From positions 372,001 through 436,000 of the forward strand of contig NZ_VLTK01000003.1 of NCBI RefSeq assembly GCF_007558825.1: 64,000 bases of DNA, in the 5' to 3' direction. Shown one piece after another: positions 1 to 9,218 of the stretch. Every line of letters begins with the position of its first letter. The stretch's first letter is position 1. The DNA is from Brevibacterium aurantiacum (GTDB lineage: Bacteria > Actinomycetota > Actinomycetes > Actinomycetales > Brevibacteriaceae). The notes beneath the pieces were generated by a model. It ran no database searches and was not told the origin of the DNA. It saw only the letters and a list, made by a program, of their open reading frames with translations. The translations under genes and the position numbers were made by a program.

Positions 1-588
1 GGCGACTGTGCCGATGATGTAGTGCGTGTTCTCTACGTTGGCAACCCAGTCGCGCATCGCTTCGTTCATCGCGTCTTTGAGCGTCTTGGTGCCGTTGGAC
101 ACGGAGTTGACCTTCGCTCCGAGCAGTCGCATCCGAGCGACGTTGAGTGCCTGCCTCTGGGTGTCTTCCTCACCCATGTACACCTCGCACTCCATATCCA
201 GGAGGGCGGCGGCCGTGGCTGCGGCAACACCGTGCTGTCCGGCTCCGGTTTCGGCGATGACACGGGTCTTGCCCATGCGCTTGGCCAACAGGGCCTGGCC
301 CACGGCGTTGTTGATCTTATGGCTGCCGGTGTGGTTGAGGTCTTCGCGTTTGAGGAAGACCCGTGCCCCACCGCAGTGCGCGGCGAACCGGGTGGCCTCG
401 GTGAGAAGACTGGGACGGCCGATGTAGCTCTGCTGCAGGTCGAGCAGCTGCTGCGTGAACTCCGGGTCGACCTGGGATTTGCGCCATGTCTCCTCGATCT
501 CGTCGAGCGCGGGGATCAGCGCTTCGGGGAAGAACCTGCCTCCGTACGAACCGAAGTAGGGTCCGTTCTCCTGGCTCAAATCGGTCAT
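1..588 (-). CDS. trpB: Tryptophan synthase beta chain (N-terminal part, cut by window edge)
   Basis: TrpB condenses indole with serine, using PLP, in the last step of tryptophan synthesis. The visible 196 codons start [17 protein letters not shown] and contain the PLP-lysine motif [10 protein letters not shown] (Lys91), then [11 protein letters not shown] and the cofactor-domain stretch [10 protein letters not shown], all standard for the family. The ATG at 588 is preceded by AAGGA at good spacing. The C-terminal half lies beyond position 1. It follows trpC by 37 nt on the same strand, so it belongs to the trp gene run; trpA presumably follows outside the window. Confidence 0.97.
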   Translation of the reverse strand, partial: MTDLSQENGPYFGSYGGRFFPEALIPALDEIEETWRKSQVDPEFTQQLLDLQQSYIGRPSLLTEATRFAAHCGGARVFLKREDLNHTGSHKINNAVGQALLAKRMGKTRVIAETGAGQHGVAAATAAALLDMECEVYMGEEDTQRQALNVARMRLLGAKVNSVSNGTKTLKDAMNEAMRDWVANVENTHYIIGTVA

Positions 589-625
589 TGCCGTCCTTCG
601 TGGTTCGAAATGGTAATCGGGTGGA

Positions 626-1429
626 TCAAGGCTGACGACTGGTCGCCGCCCGGCGCTCCTGCCCTGTCGAGGTGAACGCGGCCACGGCGGACTCGGCGTC
701 ACCGCCGGTGACGAGTGCTTCGCCCACGAGCACGAGATCGGCGCCGGCTCCGGCGTAGGTCTCGACATCATCGGGACCGGTGACTCCGGACTCTGCGACG
801 AGTGTGCAGTCCGCCGGTGCTAGATCGGCCAAGGGAGCGAAACGGCTCGTATCGACGCTGAGGTCCTTGAGGTTGCGGGTGTTGATGCCGATCAGAGGGG
901 CATTCAGTTCGGCCGCGATCGCCAGCTCATCAGCGTTGTGGGTCTCCACCAGGGCCGTCATCCCGAGTTCGTGAGCGAGAGCATGGAACTCGTGGAGCTG
1001 TTCGACGTCGAGTGCTGCGACGATGAGGAGAACAAGATCTGCGCCGTGGGCGCGGGCCTCATGGAATTGGTACTCCTCGACCATGAAATCCTTGCGCAGG
1101 ACGGGAACGTCGACGGCTGCGCGGACGGAGTCGAGGTCCGCCAGGCTTCCTGAGAAGCGACGCCCTTCGGTGAGGACGCTGATCGCCCGTGCTCCCCCAG
1201 CGGCATAGAGGCCGGCCAGGGTCCCAGGATCCGGGATATGGGCGAGGTCTCCGCGGGAGGGAGAACGTCGTTTCACCTCGGCGATGACCCCGAAGTCGGC
1301 TTCGAGATCGAACGCACGCGCCGGCCGGGCCGCGCGTGCACGGTCGATGACGTCTGCCAGCGGTGTCTGCCTCCGGCGTTCGGCGAGATCTTCGCGTACT
1401 CCGGCGACGATATCGTCGAGAACAGTCAT
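626..1429 (-). CDS. trpC: Indole-3-glycerol phosphate synthase
   Basis: A 267-aa TIM-barrel enzyme converting carboxyphenylamino-deoxyribulose phosphate to indole-3-glycerol phosphate. Family motifs are clear: [15 protein letters not shown] near residues 46-60 (catalytic Lys53), [21 protein letters not shown] and VAESGV near the C-terminus. The open frame extends upstream to 1594, but the ATG at 1429 fits the family N-terminus ([15 protein letters not shown]) and forms an ATGA overlap with the stop of the preceding small membrane-protein gene. TrpC is not fused to TrpF or TrpD, and trpD is absent from this cluster. Confidence 0.97.
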   Translation of the reverse strand: MTVLDDIVAGVREDLAERRRQTPLADVIDRARAARPARAFDLEADFGVIAEVKRRSPSRGDLAHIPDPGTLAGLYAAGGARAISVLTEGRRFSGSLADLDSVRAAVDVPVLRKDFMVEEYQFHEARAHGADLVLLIVAALDVEQLHEFHALAHELGMTALVETHNADELAIAAELNAPLIGINTRNLKDLSVDTSRFAPLADLAPADCTLVAESGVTGPDDVETYAGAGADLVLVGEALVTGGDAESAVAAFTSTGQERRAATSRQP

Positions 1430-1695
1430 TTCTTCTTCGGCTTGTTTCCCAGGCCGACGGCACGCAGGATGATGCCGGCGATGAGGCCGAGCACGACGAC
1501 GCCGATGCCGACGTAGGTGATGGTCGCGGTGTGGATCGTGAACCCGACGCAGCCGATCGTGACGCCGATCAGCATAACGATGACACCGGTCCAACCGGCC
1601 ACGGAGTTTCCGTGTCCCGGGTCGGCGATTGCTGCATAGTCGATCGTCGATTTGTCGAGATCGGTTGCGCCGTTACGAGCGACGGTTTGCGACAT
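1426..1695 (-). CDS. HGxxPAAW-type small membrane protein
   Basis: An 89-aa protein with HGNSVAGW at residues 28-35, the signature of the actinobacterial HGxxPAAW family that commonly sits next to trpC. Two hydrophobic segments follow (about 36-53 and 57-78), ending in a basic KPKKK tail, so it is probably an inner-membrane protein. Its function is unknown. The longer frame to 1755 lacks support; the ATG at 1695 has a clear AAGGAG site. Its stop overlaps the trpC start by ATGA, so the two are translationally coupled. The 98-nt gap upstream could hold a separate promoter, but I see no convincing one. Confidence 0.85.
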   Translation of the reverse strand: MSQTVARNGATDLDKSTIDYAAIADPGHGNSVAGWTGVIVMLIGVTIGCVGFTIHTATITYVGIGVVVLGLIAGIILRAVGLGNKPKKK

Positions 1696-1793
1696 GGTGC
1701 TCCTTAGAGATGCAGGCGTGGCACGCGTGAAAACTTGTTGCATCCATTGTGACACGCTTCGAGTTTGGTCGAGACACCGACCCGGTCACGAGG

Positions 1794-2321
1794 TCATTTC
1801 GATTCATCATCGGCCCCACCAGCGGTGGGATCGGGGTCGTCTCCGCGGGAGAGGGCGTCCCAGGTCGCTGCCGAATCGAACTCTTCGCCTCCGGCTTCCG
1901 CTGTCCTGGCGTACCGGTTCGAATTGGCCCATTTCGCCGAGGCGACGGCGATGTAGACGACGACGATGAGCGCGATGGCCGCCGCGAACAGGGCCACGAT
2001 CGGCCAGGCGGTGGCCCCGGGGGATGAAACCGACTGCAGTGCGGTCATGCCGTAGCCGATGGCGGCCAGAGCAGCGAAGCTGAGAACGACGAAACGTCCG
2101 ATCTTGCCCAACATGGCTGATAGCAGCCCGGTGACGGCGATGATTGCGACACAGGCGGTCGCGACCGGAGATGTCTGAGAGCTTGCGTCTTCCGTGACAT
2201 CGGCCACACCTGCAGGACCCAATGAGTCACCGGGAACACCGGCCTGCCAGGACGCAAGGCTGATCGCCCAGAGTGCACCGGCCAGGATGAGGACGAGGAG
2301 TACTCCGCGTGATTTCGTCAT
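1794..2321 (-). CDS. Trp biosynthesis-associated membrane protein
   Basis: A 175-aa protein with four hydrophobic helices (about 6-25, 52-72, 78-98, 105-127) and an acidic hydrophilic C-terminal tail with SAKWANSNRYAR. It matches in position and layout the actinobacterial Trp-operon membrane protein family (trp_oprn_chp) found between trpE and trpC. The role is unknown; tryptophan transport or enzyme anchoring has been suggested only by context. The ATG at 2321 lies 1 nt past the trpE stop (2323), so translation is probably coupled. The upstream in-frame extension lies inside trpE and is rejected. Confidence 0.85.
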   Translation of the reverse strand: MTKSRGVLLVLILAGALWAISLASWQAGVPGDSLGPAGVADVTEDASSQTSPVATACVAIIAVTGLLSAMLGKIGRFVVLSFAALAAIGYGMTALQSVSSPGATAWPIVALFAAAIALIVVVYIAVASAKWANSNRYARTAEAGGEEFDSAATWDALSRGDDPDPTAGGADDESK

Positions 2322-2322
2322 C

Positions 2323-3885
2323 TCAGCCGCGTTCCCTGCTCGAGGCTCCGAGTTTGTCCACCGCGCCGGCTGCTGCCGCGGCCCCCAGGACTGCGGCCGC
2401 CTTGTTCTGCGATTCCTGATATTCGGTCTCGGGAACCGAATCGGCGACGAGCCCACCGCCGGCATAGACGCTCATGACCGAGTCGCGCAGGACTCCGGTG
2501 CGGATGGCGATCGCCAGGTCGAGGTCGCCGGTGAACGACATATAGCCCACGACTCCTCCGTATATTCCGCGGCCGATGGTTTCGAGCTCGTCGATGATCT
2601 GCAGAGCGCGGGGTTTCGGCGCTCCGGAGAGGGTGCCTGCCGGGAACGTGGCACGCAGCACGTCGACGGCTGTGTGTCCTGGTGCGAGCTCTCCGCGTAC
2701 GGTCGAGGAGATGTGCATGATGTGGCTGTAACGCACGATGTCCATGAATTCGCTGACATCGACTGTGCCCGCCCGACAGACCTTTGCGAGGTCATTGCGG
2801 GCAAGGTCGACGAGCATGAGGTGTTCGGCACGTTCCTTCTCGTCACTGATGAGGTCTCTGGCCAGTGCGGAATCCTCTTCAGTCGTGGCTCCGCGAGGTC
2901 GCGAGCCGGCGATCGGGTGGGTGACGACGTCACCGGAGCGGACCGTGACGAGAGCTTCCGGGGACGAGCCGATGATGCTGGCAGGCTGTCCCTGGTCGTC
3001 ATGGAGGTTGAGCAGGTACATGAATGGGCTGGGGTTCGAATGGCGCAGCATCCGATAGACGGTCAGCGGGTCGGCTGTGCAGTCGGTGTCGAAGCGTTGG
3101 CCGAGGACGACTTGGAAGATCTCTCCATCGACGATCTCACGTTTTGCCTGTTCGACGTTGTCGAGGTAGACCTGCGGGTCCGTGCGCGTCGACACCTCGG
3201 GTTTGACGAAGTGCGTGCTCAGGATCTCGGCGTCGCTGGACCTGCTGATCCTCGACAACATCGCTTCGATCCGATCGACGCCTGCGTGGTAGGCATCGTC
3301 GATGCCCGTATCGGCACCATTGACGTTGAATACGTTGGCCACGAGGGTGAGCGTTCCGGAGTAGTGGTCATAGACCGCGATGTCGCCGGGGATCATCAGC
3401 TGCACGGTCGGCAGATGGTGTTCGTTGGCTCGGGCGGGGCCGAGCCTCTCGAATTGCCGCACGATGTCCCAGCCGAAGTATCCGACGAAGCTTGAGACCA
3501 TCGGTGGAAGAGCCGACTCGGTCGCGTCGACGGCGAGCAGTTCGAGGGTCGCTGTGACCGCGTCCAAAACGCTGCCGTCGGTCGGGATCCCCACCGGAGG
3601 TGTGCCGTCCCACCGAAAGCTCTCGCCCTCGGAGATCAGGGTGGCGACAGGTGCGGAGCCGATGAATGAGTAGCGCGCCCAGGCTCCGGACACGGCCGAT
3701 TCGAAGAGGAAGCTGCCGGGTCCGCCGTCCGTGAGTTTGCGGTACAGGCTCAGCGGGGTCTCGGAGTCGGCGAGGACTTCGGCGTGGACTGGCACCAAGC
3801 GGTGATCGGCGCCCGAAGCGCGGAACTCATCGAGGCTGGGCCGGATCGTCAGCCCGGTGTCGGTCGTGCGTGTGTCAGTTGGCAC
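2323..3885 (-). CDS. trpE: Anthranilate synthase component I
   Basis: A 520-aa chorismate-using enzyme making anthranilate with ammonia from TrpG, which is not in the window. The N-terminal tryptophan-binding motif appears as FLFESAVSG, an LLES-like element, so feedback inhibition is likely retained. The C-terminal chorismate-binding domain shows [42 protein letters not shown] and [13 protein letters not shown]. The gene begins inside the 3' end of hisI (11-nt overlap), so the tryptophan and histidine genes are read as one transcript here. No room exists for a classic trp attenuator leader in front of trpE. Confidence 0.97.
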   Translation of the reverse strand: MPTDTRTTDTGLTIRPSLDEFRASGADHRLVPVHAEVLADSETPLSLYRKLTDGGPGSFLFESAVSGAWARYSFIGSAPVATLISEGESFRWDGTPPVGIPTDGSVLDAVTATLELLAVDATESALPPMVSSFVGYFGWDIVRQFERLGPARANEHHLPTVQLMIPGDIAVYDHYSGTLTLVANVFNVNGADTGIDDAYHAGVDRIEAMLSRISRSSDAEILSTHFVKPEVSTRTDPQVYLDNVEQAKREIVDGEIFQVVLGQRFDTDCTADPLTVYRMLRHSNPSPFMYLLNLHDDQGQPASIIGSSPEALVTVRSGDVVTHPIAGSRPRGATTEEDSALARDLISDEKERAEHLMLVDLARNDLAKVCRAGTVDVSEFMDIVRYSHIMHISSTVRGELAPGHTAVDVLRATFPAGTLSGAPKPRALQIIDELETIGRGIYGGVVGYMSFTGDLDLAIAIRTGVLRDSVMSVYAGGGLVADSVPETEYQESQNKAAAVLGAAAAAGAVDKLGASSRERG

Positions 3886-4246
3886 TGATGGTCCTTCCGG
3901 TGAAGCACGTCGGGGTCAGGGTGTGGCAGGCGGGCCCGGTCTGTTCGACCTCCATGAGCAGAGCGTCCGCATCGCAGTCGAGGCTCAGGGATGCCACCTT
4001 CTGAGTGTGTCCAGAGGTTTCGCCCTTGACCCAGTATTCCTGCCGCGACCGTGACCAGTACACTGCGGCACCGCTGCTCAGGGTGCGTTCGATGGCTTCG
4101 GTGTCCATCCAGGCCATCATGAGGACCTCACGGCTGGTGACCTCTTGGACGATGACGGGAATGAGCCCGTCTGCGTTGACCGTGATCAGTTCGCGCCAGT
4201 TCTCCGGGGTGGCGTCGATCTGGGCGGCAGAACCGTGTGTGCTCAT
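3875..4246 (-). CDS. hisI: Phosphoribosyl-AMP cyclohydrolase
   Basis: A 123-aa monofunctional HisI that opens the purine ring of PR-AMP in histidine synthesis. Diagnostic stretches are [30 protein letters not shown] and the Asp/Cys metal site [11 protein letters not shown] plus GPACHT. The HisE activity is encoded separately by the gene at 9219-9482, as usual in Actinobacteria. The start overlaps the hisF stop by ATGA. Confidence 0.96.
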   Translation of the reverse strand: MSTHGSAAQIDATPENWRELITVNADGLIPVIVQEVTSREVLMMAWMDTEAIERTLSSGAAVYWSRSRQEYWVKGETSGHTQKVASLSLDCDADALLMEVEQTGPACHTLTPTCFTGRTISAN

Positions 4247-5007
4247 CGGACTTCGATCCCTTCCCTGCGCAGTGCGTCCTTGACTTCGGCGATGCTCAGC
4301 GTCCCGAAGTGGAAGACACTCGCGGCCAGCAGCGCGTCGGCCCCGGCAGCCACTGCCGGAGCGAAGTGTTCGACTCGTCCGGCTCCTCCGGACGCGATCA
4401 GCGGAACGTCGACCGCGGTCCGCGCGGCGGCGATGAGTTCGAGATCGAAGCCGTCGCGGGTGCCGTCCGCGTCGATGGAGTTGAGGAGGATCTCGCCGAC
4501 GCCGCGCTCGGCCGCCTCGGTGATCCAGTCGATCGCGCAGCGACCGGTTCCCTCACGGCCACCGCGGGTGGTGACTTCGAAGCCGGAGGGCGTCTGTGTC
4601 CCCTGCGCGCGTCTGGCATCGAGAGACAAAACGAGGACCTGGTTGCCGAAATGGTGGGCGATATCGCTGATGAGCTGAGGGTTCGCGACCGCGGAGGTAT
4701 TGACGGAGACCTTGTCTGCACCATCGCGCAGCAAGCGGTCGACGTCGGTGACGCTGCGGATGCCGCCGCCGACGGTCAGCGGAATGAAGACCTCTTCGGC
4801 ACAGGCCCGGACGATATCGTGAACGGTCTCGCGATCACCGCTGCTGGCGGTGACATCGAGGAATGTCAGCTCGTCCGCACCGGATTCCCCGTAGCGTCGG
4901 GCCAATTCGACCGGATCGCCGGCGTCCTTGAGGTCCGCGAACTTCACGCCTTTGACGACACGTCCTTCGTCGACGTCGAGGCACGGAATGACTCTGATGG
5001 CAACCAT
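4243..5007 (-). CDS. hisF: Imidazole glycerol phosphate synthase, cyclase subunit
   Basis: A 254-aa (beta-alpha)8 barrel that, with HisH, makes imidazole glycerol phosphate and AICAR. It begins [20 protein letters not shown] (catalytic Asp11) and carries LSLDARR (second catalytic Asp), [13 protein letters not shown] and the phosphate-binding LIASGGAG. The ATG at 5007 has an AGGAG ribosome-binding site. HisH and HisA are not in the window. The upstream neighbour is the fused carboxyltransferase gene, 28 nt away. Confidence 0.97.
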   Translation of the reverse strand: MVAIRVIPCLDVDEGRVVKGVKFADLKDAGDPVELARRYGESGADELTFLDVTASSGDRETVHDIVRACAEEVFIPLTVGGGIRSVTDVDRLLRDGADKVSVNTSAVANPQLISDIAHHFGNQVLVLSLDARRAQGTQTPSGFEVTTRGGREGTGRCAIDWITEAAERGVGEILLNSIDADGTRDGFDLELIAAARTAVDVPLIASGGAGRVEHFAPAVAAGADALLAASVFHFGTLSIAEVKDALRREGIEVR

Positions 5008-5035
5008 GTGACTCTCCTAGATTCCTTGTCGACGT

Positions 5036-6538
5036 TCAGATTCCGAGGGTGCGATACCGTTCCATCCGGCGCGCCAAGCGCCGGTCGGATGGTTCGCGCA
5101 TGAGCTCGATGAGTTCGTACTCCAGTGTCGCACCCACCCGGGACACGAAGTCCAATGGCTCCTCACTCGCATCTGGATGCTCGGCGATGATGCGGTCGAC
5201 GACTCCCGTCGCCATGAGCATGGGTGCATGCACACCTTGGCTCTGGGCCATCTCCGGCGCGCGGTCGGTCGTCCGGTGCACGATCGCCGAGGCGCCTTCC
5301 GGGGGCAGGGGCGAAAGCCACCCGTTTTCGGCACTGAGCACCCGGTCCGCGGGGATCAGCGCGAGGGCTCCCCCGCCTGACCCCTCACCGAGGATGAGGG
5401 ACACGGAGGGTGCATCGAGGTTCGCGAGGTCGGCGAGGCTGCGGGCGATCTCGCCGGCGATTCCACCCTCTTCAGCAGATTTCGACAGTGCAGCACCAGG
5501 GGTGTCGATGACGGTCACCAGCGGCAGGTCGAGTTCGGCGGCCAAGCGCATTCCGCGCCTGGCCTCTCGCAGTGCCGCTGGCCCGAGAGGTGCCCGGGAA
5601 TCCTGGCGGAAACGATCCTGACCGAGAACGATGCACGGGGCGGAGCCGAACTTCGCCAGCGCCAACAGCAGTCCGGGGTCCTTCTCGCCTTGTCCAGTGC
5701 CGTTGAGGGGCAGCACGGTGTTGGCCGCGGTGCGCAGCAGGTCGCGAACTCCGGGACGATCGGCGTTGCGGGAACGGGTGATCGCATCCCACGCGTCGGT
5801 GTCCGGGTCGACGATCTCCGGGCGTGTGTCCGGGTCGGCGACGCGGGGCGGAATCTCCTTGGCGCCCATGAGCACGTCGAGGACTCGAGCGAGGGTGGTC
5901 TGGATCCGTTCGGGACTGATCACTGCGTCGATGATCCCGTGCTTGTGCAGGTTCTCCCCCGTCTGCACGTTCTCAGGGAACTTCTCTCCGTAGATGGCCT
6001 CAAAGACCCGCGGGCCGAGGAAGCCGATGAGTGATCCAGCCTCGGCGACGGTGACATGGCCCATCGAACCCCAGGAGGCGAACACCCCGCCTGTGGTGGG
6101 ATGGCGCAGGTACACGAGGTAGGGCAGCGCGGCCCGACGATGGGCCATCACGGCGTTGGTGATCTTGACCATCGACAGGAACGCGATCGTGCCCTCCTGC
6201 ATCCTGGTCCCGCCCGAGGCAGGCCCGGCCAGCAGCGGCAGTCCTTCGAGCGTGGCGCGTTCGATCGCGTCGACGAGCCGCTGAGCCGCGGCAACGCCGA
6301 TCGAACCGGCCAGGAACCGGAATTCCCCGGCGACGATGGCGACGCGCCGGCCCTCGATCATGCCCTCTCCGGTGATGATGGCCTCATCGACTCCGGATTT
6401 CTCCCCGGCGGCGGCGAGTTCGGCCGCGTATTCCTCGGAGATGCCCCCGGCGGGCCTGATCGGGGTCGTATCCCAGGAAACGAAGGATCCGTCATCTACG
6501 ACGATGTCGACGAGTTCATGTGCATTCAACCGTGCCAC
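5036..6538 (-). CDS. Fused acyl/acetyl-CoA carboxylase carboxyltransferase (beta-alpha fusion)
   Basis: A 500-aa protein with two crotonase-fold carboxyltransferase halves. The first half (about 1-240) carries LLAGPASGGTRMQEG and HPTTGGVFASWGSMGHV, like AccD. The second (about 265-500) carries VTVIDTPGAALSKSAEEGG and LILGEGSGGGALAL, like AccA. It should transfer carboxyl from carboxybiotin to an acyl-CoA, probably acetyl-CoA, forming malonyl-CoA. No AccD zinc-ribbon cysteine pairs are present. No biotin carboxylase or BCCP gene is nearby. The frame is open to 6610, but a GTG at 6538 with GGAG 8 nt upstream fits better. The promoter region carries a 16-bp tandem repeat. Confidence 0.88.
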   Translation of the reverse strand: MARLNAHELVDIVVDDGSFVSWDTTPIRPAGGISEEYAAELAAAGEKSGVDEAIITGEGMIEGRRVAIVAGEFRFLAGSIGVAAAQRLVDAIERATLEGLPLLAGPASGGTRMQEGTIAFLSMVKITNAVMAHRRAALPYLVYLRHPTTGGVFASWGSMGHVTVAEAGSLIGFLGPRVFEAIYGEKFPENVQTGENLHKHGIIDAVISPERIQTTLARVLDVLMGAKEIPPRVADPDTRPEIVDPDTDAWDAITRSRNADRPGVRDLLRTAANTVLPLNGTGQGEKDPGLLLALAKFGSAPCIVLGQDRFRQDSRAPLGPAALREARRGMRLAAELDLPLVTVIDTPGAALSKSAEEGGIAGEIARSLADLANLDAPSVSLILGEGSGGGALALIPADRVLSAENGWLSPLPPEGASAIVHRTTDRAPEMAQSQGVHAPMLMATGVVDRIIAEHPDASEEPLDFVSRVGATLEYELIELMREPSDRRLARRMERYRTLGI

Positions 6539-6563
6539 GTGCTTATCTCCTGCTTCAGATGTG

Positions 6564-6595
6564 TCTGACCAACGGTAAATCTGACGAACGGTAAA
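6564..6595. repeat. 16-bp tandem direct repeat upstream of carboxyltransferase gene
   Basis: Two copies (6564-6579 and 6580-6595) of tctgaccaacggtaaa, differing at one base, lie end to end between the CoA-transferase hairpin and the carboxyltransferase start. On the transcribed strand each copy reads TTTACCGTTSGTCAGA. Position 25-57 bp upstream of the GTG start suggests a regulator-binding site overlapping a promoter, but no regulator gene is adjacent. Confidence 0.6.
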
Positions 6596-6603
6596 GCGGT
6601 GAT

Positions 6604-6660
6604 GGGCCACCAGTTGCGGATTGCCTCCACCTGCGGATCAGGGGGCGCAGCTGGTGGCCC
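6604..6660 (-). terminator. Strong hairpin downstream of CoA-transferase gene
   Basis: Arms at 6604-6618 and 6646-6660 pair over 15 bp with a single G-T type mismatch (gggccaccagttgcg against cgcagctggtggccc), enclosing 27 nt. It starts 12 nt after the CoA-transferase stop. No T tract follows, so termination efficiency is uncertain; it may instead protect the upstream mRNA end. Confidence 0.6.
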
Positions 6661-6672
6661 GGGTCCTCAGAG

Positions 6673-7872
6673 TCACGAATCGAGCCAGGACACGATCGCC
6701 TCGGCGTCCTCGTTCAGCAGAGGCGGTGCATCGTGAGCGGTCCTCGTGGTTTCGACCTCGGCCTCGCCGTCTGCGTCGAAGAACCGCAGCGGTGGTCCTG
6801 GCAAGTCGATGTCGCCGAGGATGGGATGGTCGACGGAGACCTTGAGGCCCTGGCTCAGTGCCTGGTCCCACGAGTAGACCTCTTCGAGGGTGCGCACGGT
6901 GCCGGAGGGGATTCCTGCGTCTGCGAGTCTGGCGAGCAGCTCGTCCGATCCGTAGGCGGCGAATCTGCTTTCGATGAGTTCGATCACGGCCGGACGGTTC
7001 GCGACACGAGCGGAGTTGTCGCCCATGCCCTCGGTCGCCGGGTCGATGTCGAATGCGGCGCAGAACTTCTGCCACAGGTTCTCGTTGCCCACGGAGATCT
7101 GCACGGCACCTTCGTGGCAGTTGAAGAGTCCGTAGGGAGAGAGGGAAGGATGGTGGTTGCCACCGGGCTCGGGGTTCTGCCCGGCCACCGTGGCGCGCGT
7201 GCCCTGAAAAGCGTGGACTCCGACCATACCGGCGATGAGCGAGGTCCGCACGACCTTGCCCTTGCCCGTGCGCTCTCGTTCGAGCAGGGCTGCGAGAACG
7301 CCGTAGGAGCCGTAGATGCCTGCGAGGAGGTCGGCGATGGGAACGCCGACACGCTGCATGTCGTCGGGTCCGGATCCTGTCAGCGACATGAGTCCGGCCT
7401 CGCCCTGGGCGATCTGGTCGTATCCTGCACGCGAGGATTCGGGCCCGTCGTGGCCGAAGCCGGTGATCGAGAGGAGCACGAGGCGGGGGTTGATCTCCAT
7501 GCACACGGTAGTGGAGAAACCGAGTCGATCGAGGACGCCTGAGCGGAAGTTCTCGATGAGCACATCGGCGCGGGAGATCAGTTCCCGCAGCGTCTCCTTG
7601 CCGGTGTCCGACTTGAGATCGAGGGCGATGGATTCCTTGTTGCGGTTGCAGGAGAAGAAGTAGGTGGCCTGCGGATCGTCCTCGGGACCGACGAACGGAG
7701 GACCCCAGGACCGGGAGTCATCCCCCTTGCCCGGGTTCTCGACCTTGATCACTCGGGCGCCGAGGTCACCGAACATCATTCCCGCATGTGGGCCGGCCAA
7801 TGCGCGGGAGAGATCGATGACCGTGTATCCGGTCAGTGGGCCTTCGACCCCTGTGATTGTGTCGTTCGACAT
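6673..7872 (-). CDS. Class III (CaiB/BaiF family) CoA-transferase
   Basis: A 399-aa family III CoA-transferase that moves CoA between an acyl-CoA and a carboxylic acid through a glutamyl/aspartyl-anhydride mechanism. It shows ALAGPHAGMMFGDLGARVIK near the N-terminus, SIALDLKSDTGKE, VLIENFRSGVLDRLG and the catalytic Asp in VGVPIADLLAGIYG (Asp181). Substrate cannot be read from sequence. The ATG at 7872 has a perfect AAGGAGG site; the extension to 7899 is not needed. It follows the PH-domain gene by 2 nt and precedes the carboxyltransferase, forming an acyl-CoA pair inside the his-trp array. Confidence 0.9.
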   Translation of the reverse strand: MSNDTITGVEGPLTGYTVIDLSRALAGPHAGMMFGDLGARVIKVENPGKGDDSRSWGPPFVGPEDDPQATYFFSCNRNKESIALDLKSDTGKETLRELISRADVLIENFRSGVLDRLGFSTTVCMEINPRLVLLSITGFGHDGPESSRAGYDQIAQGEAGLMSLTGSGPDDMQRVGVPIADLLAGIYGSYGVLAALLERERTGKGKVVRTSLIAGMVGVHAFQGTRATVAGQNPEPGGNHHPSLSPYGLFNCHEGAVQISVGNENLWQKFCAAFDIDPATEGMGDNSARVANRPAVIELIESRFAAYGSDELLARLADAGIPSGTVRTLEEVYSWDQALSQGLKVSVDHPILGDIDLPGPPLRFFDADGEAEVETTRTAHDAPPLLNEDAEAIVSWLDS

Positions 7873-7874
7873 TC

Positions 7875-8336
7875 CTATTCCTCCTTGAAGTGGGTCCATC
7901 TAGCGATGAGCATACGCAATCGCTGACATTCCTCGTGGGCTCGGGGCCCGTCCGCGTGCTGGATCGCCATCACGGCGTATGTGGTTCCGTCGGTCAGATC
8001 GAGGATGGGCCATGGGTCGTCACCCTCGGGTGAGAACGCGACGCCGAGGATCTGTCCCCACGCAAAAGTGCGTGTCCTGACCATGTTCTTCACGACCAGG
8101 CCGGCTTCGCTGGGTCGGGCCTGGATGTCGGCGACGCGCAGCAGGGCCGCGGCGAAGATGATCCCGAGCAGGTTCATCCAGACCGTGTCGAGCGGGGTCC
8201 AGGGGTCCCAGTCCACGACGAGCAGTGCGACGGAGAGCACCGCGAAGCCGATGAACACCACCACGGCGCCGATGGTGCTGATGATGCGCACCTGGCGGGG
8301 TCGAAAGACGCGGAACTCAGATTCGGCAGGCGCCAA
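7875..8336 (-). CDS. PH-domain membrane protein downstream of hisG
   Basis: A 153-aa protein: a short N-terminus, two hydrophobic helices (about 18-41 and 52-68), then a soluble beta-rich domain (VVKNMVRTRTFAWGQILGV, DLTDGTTYAVMAIQ) resembling bacterial PH domains. Proteins of this layout are common directly after hisG in Actinobacteria; the function is unknown. The indicated start is TTG at 8336, overlapping hisG by 20 nt; a GTG at 8291 is an alternative. Neither has a good ribosome-binding site, so coupling to hisG is likely. Confidence 0.75.
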   Translation of the reverse strand: MAPAESEFRVFRPRQVRIISTIGAVVVFIGFAVLSVALLVVDWDPWTPLDTVWMNLLGIIFAAALLRVADIQARPSEAGLVVKNMVRTRTFAWGQILGVAFSPEGDDPWPILDLTDGTTYAVMAIQHADGPRAHEECQRLRMLIARWTHFKEE

Positions 8337-9156
8337 TGTTCGTCACCAGAATCGCACGGGCACCGACTGCGTAGAGACGGTCCATGACATTGTTGACCTC
8401 TTTGGATTCGACCATGACGCGCGCGGCCACCCAACCTGTCTCCTGCAGCGGGGAGATCGTGGGTGATTCGAGGCCGGGCGTGAGTCCGAGTGCTTGGGGC
8501 AGGAGGCGCTCTTCGATGTTGTAGTCGACGAGGACGTACTGCCGGGCCACCATCACGGATTCCAGACGGCGACGCAGCACCTCGATCGACTCGGCTGCAC
8601 CCTCACGCTGGACGAGGACGGCCTCGGATTCCAGCAGGGGTTCGCCGAAGGTCTCGAGCCCTGCGGCGCGCAGGGTGCTGCCGGTCTCGACCACGTCGGC
8701 GATGGCGTCGGCGACGCCGAGCTGGATGGAGACCTCGATCGCACCGTCGAGCTGAACGGTCTTCGCGTCGATGCCCCTGGCCTGCAGATCGGCGTCGACG
8801 AGGTTCGGGAAGCTGGTGGCGATGCGTGCGCCTTCCAGCTGGGTCGGCGAGGAGTAGGAACCGGTGACTCCGGCGTAGAAGAAGCGGGAGGCTCCGAATC
8901 CGAGTCCGATGACTTCCTGGGCTTCGGCCTTCGACTCAAGCAGCAGGTCGCGGCCGGTGATGCCGGCGTCGAGGATCCCCGATCCCACGTAGACGGCGAT
9001 GTCGCGCGGACGCAGGTAGAAGAATTCGACATCGTTGACTTCGTCCTGATGGACAAGGGTCTTGCTTCCCCGACGGGTGGAGTATCCTGCCTCGCTGAGC
9101 ATCTCGGAGGCGGCTTCGGACAGTGCGCCCTTATTCGGCACGGCTACACGCAGCAT
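8317..9156 (-). CDS. hisG: ATP phosphoribosyltransferase (long form)
   Basis: A 279-aa HisG, the first and feedback-regulated step of histidine synthesis. It begins MLRVAVPNKGALSEAA, carries YVGSGILDAGITGRDLL, GARIATSFPNL and the PRPP-binding region DAIADVVETGSTLRAAGL. The extra C-terminal 75 residues (TISPLQETGWVAARVMVE) are the ACT-like regulatory domain, so no HisZ is needed. The ATG at 9156 has AAGGA four bases upstream. hisE lies 62 nt upstream. Confidence 0.97.
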   Translation of the reverse strand: MLRVAVPNKGALSEAASEMLSEAGYSTRRGSKTLVHQDEVNDVEFFYLRPRDIAVYVGSGILDAGITGRDLLLESKAEAQEVIGLGFGASRFFYAGVTGSYSSPTQLEGARIATSFPNLVDADLQARGIDAKTVQLDGAIEVSIQLGVADAIADVVETGSTLRAAGLETFGEPLLESEAVLVQREGAAESIEVLRRRLESVMVARQYVLVDYNIEERLLPQALGLTPGLESPTISPLQETGWVAARVMVESKEVNNVMDRLYAVGARAILVTNIGACRI

Positions 9157-9218
9157 GGTGTCCTTTTGTGTTTCATCGTCAACGGTTGTTTGGAGTTCGG
9201 CTGTGCCGGCGTGGAAGG

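Noticed and set aside
2194..3495. 433-codon plus-strand open frame
   Set aside because: Antisense to trpE; high-GC shadow frame without protein motifs.
3885..4246. trp attenuator in front of trpE
   Set aside because: trpE begins inside hisI, leaving no leader peptide or terminator space.
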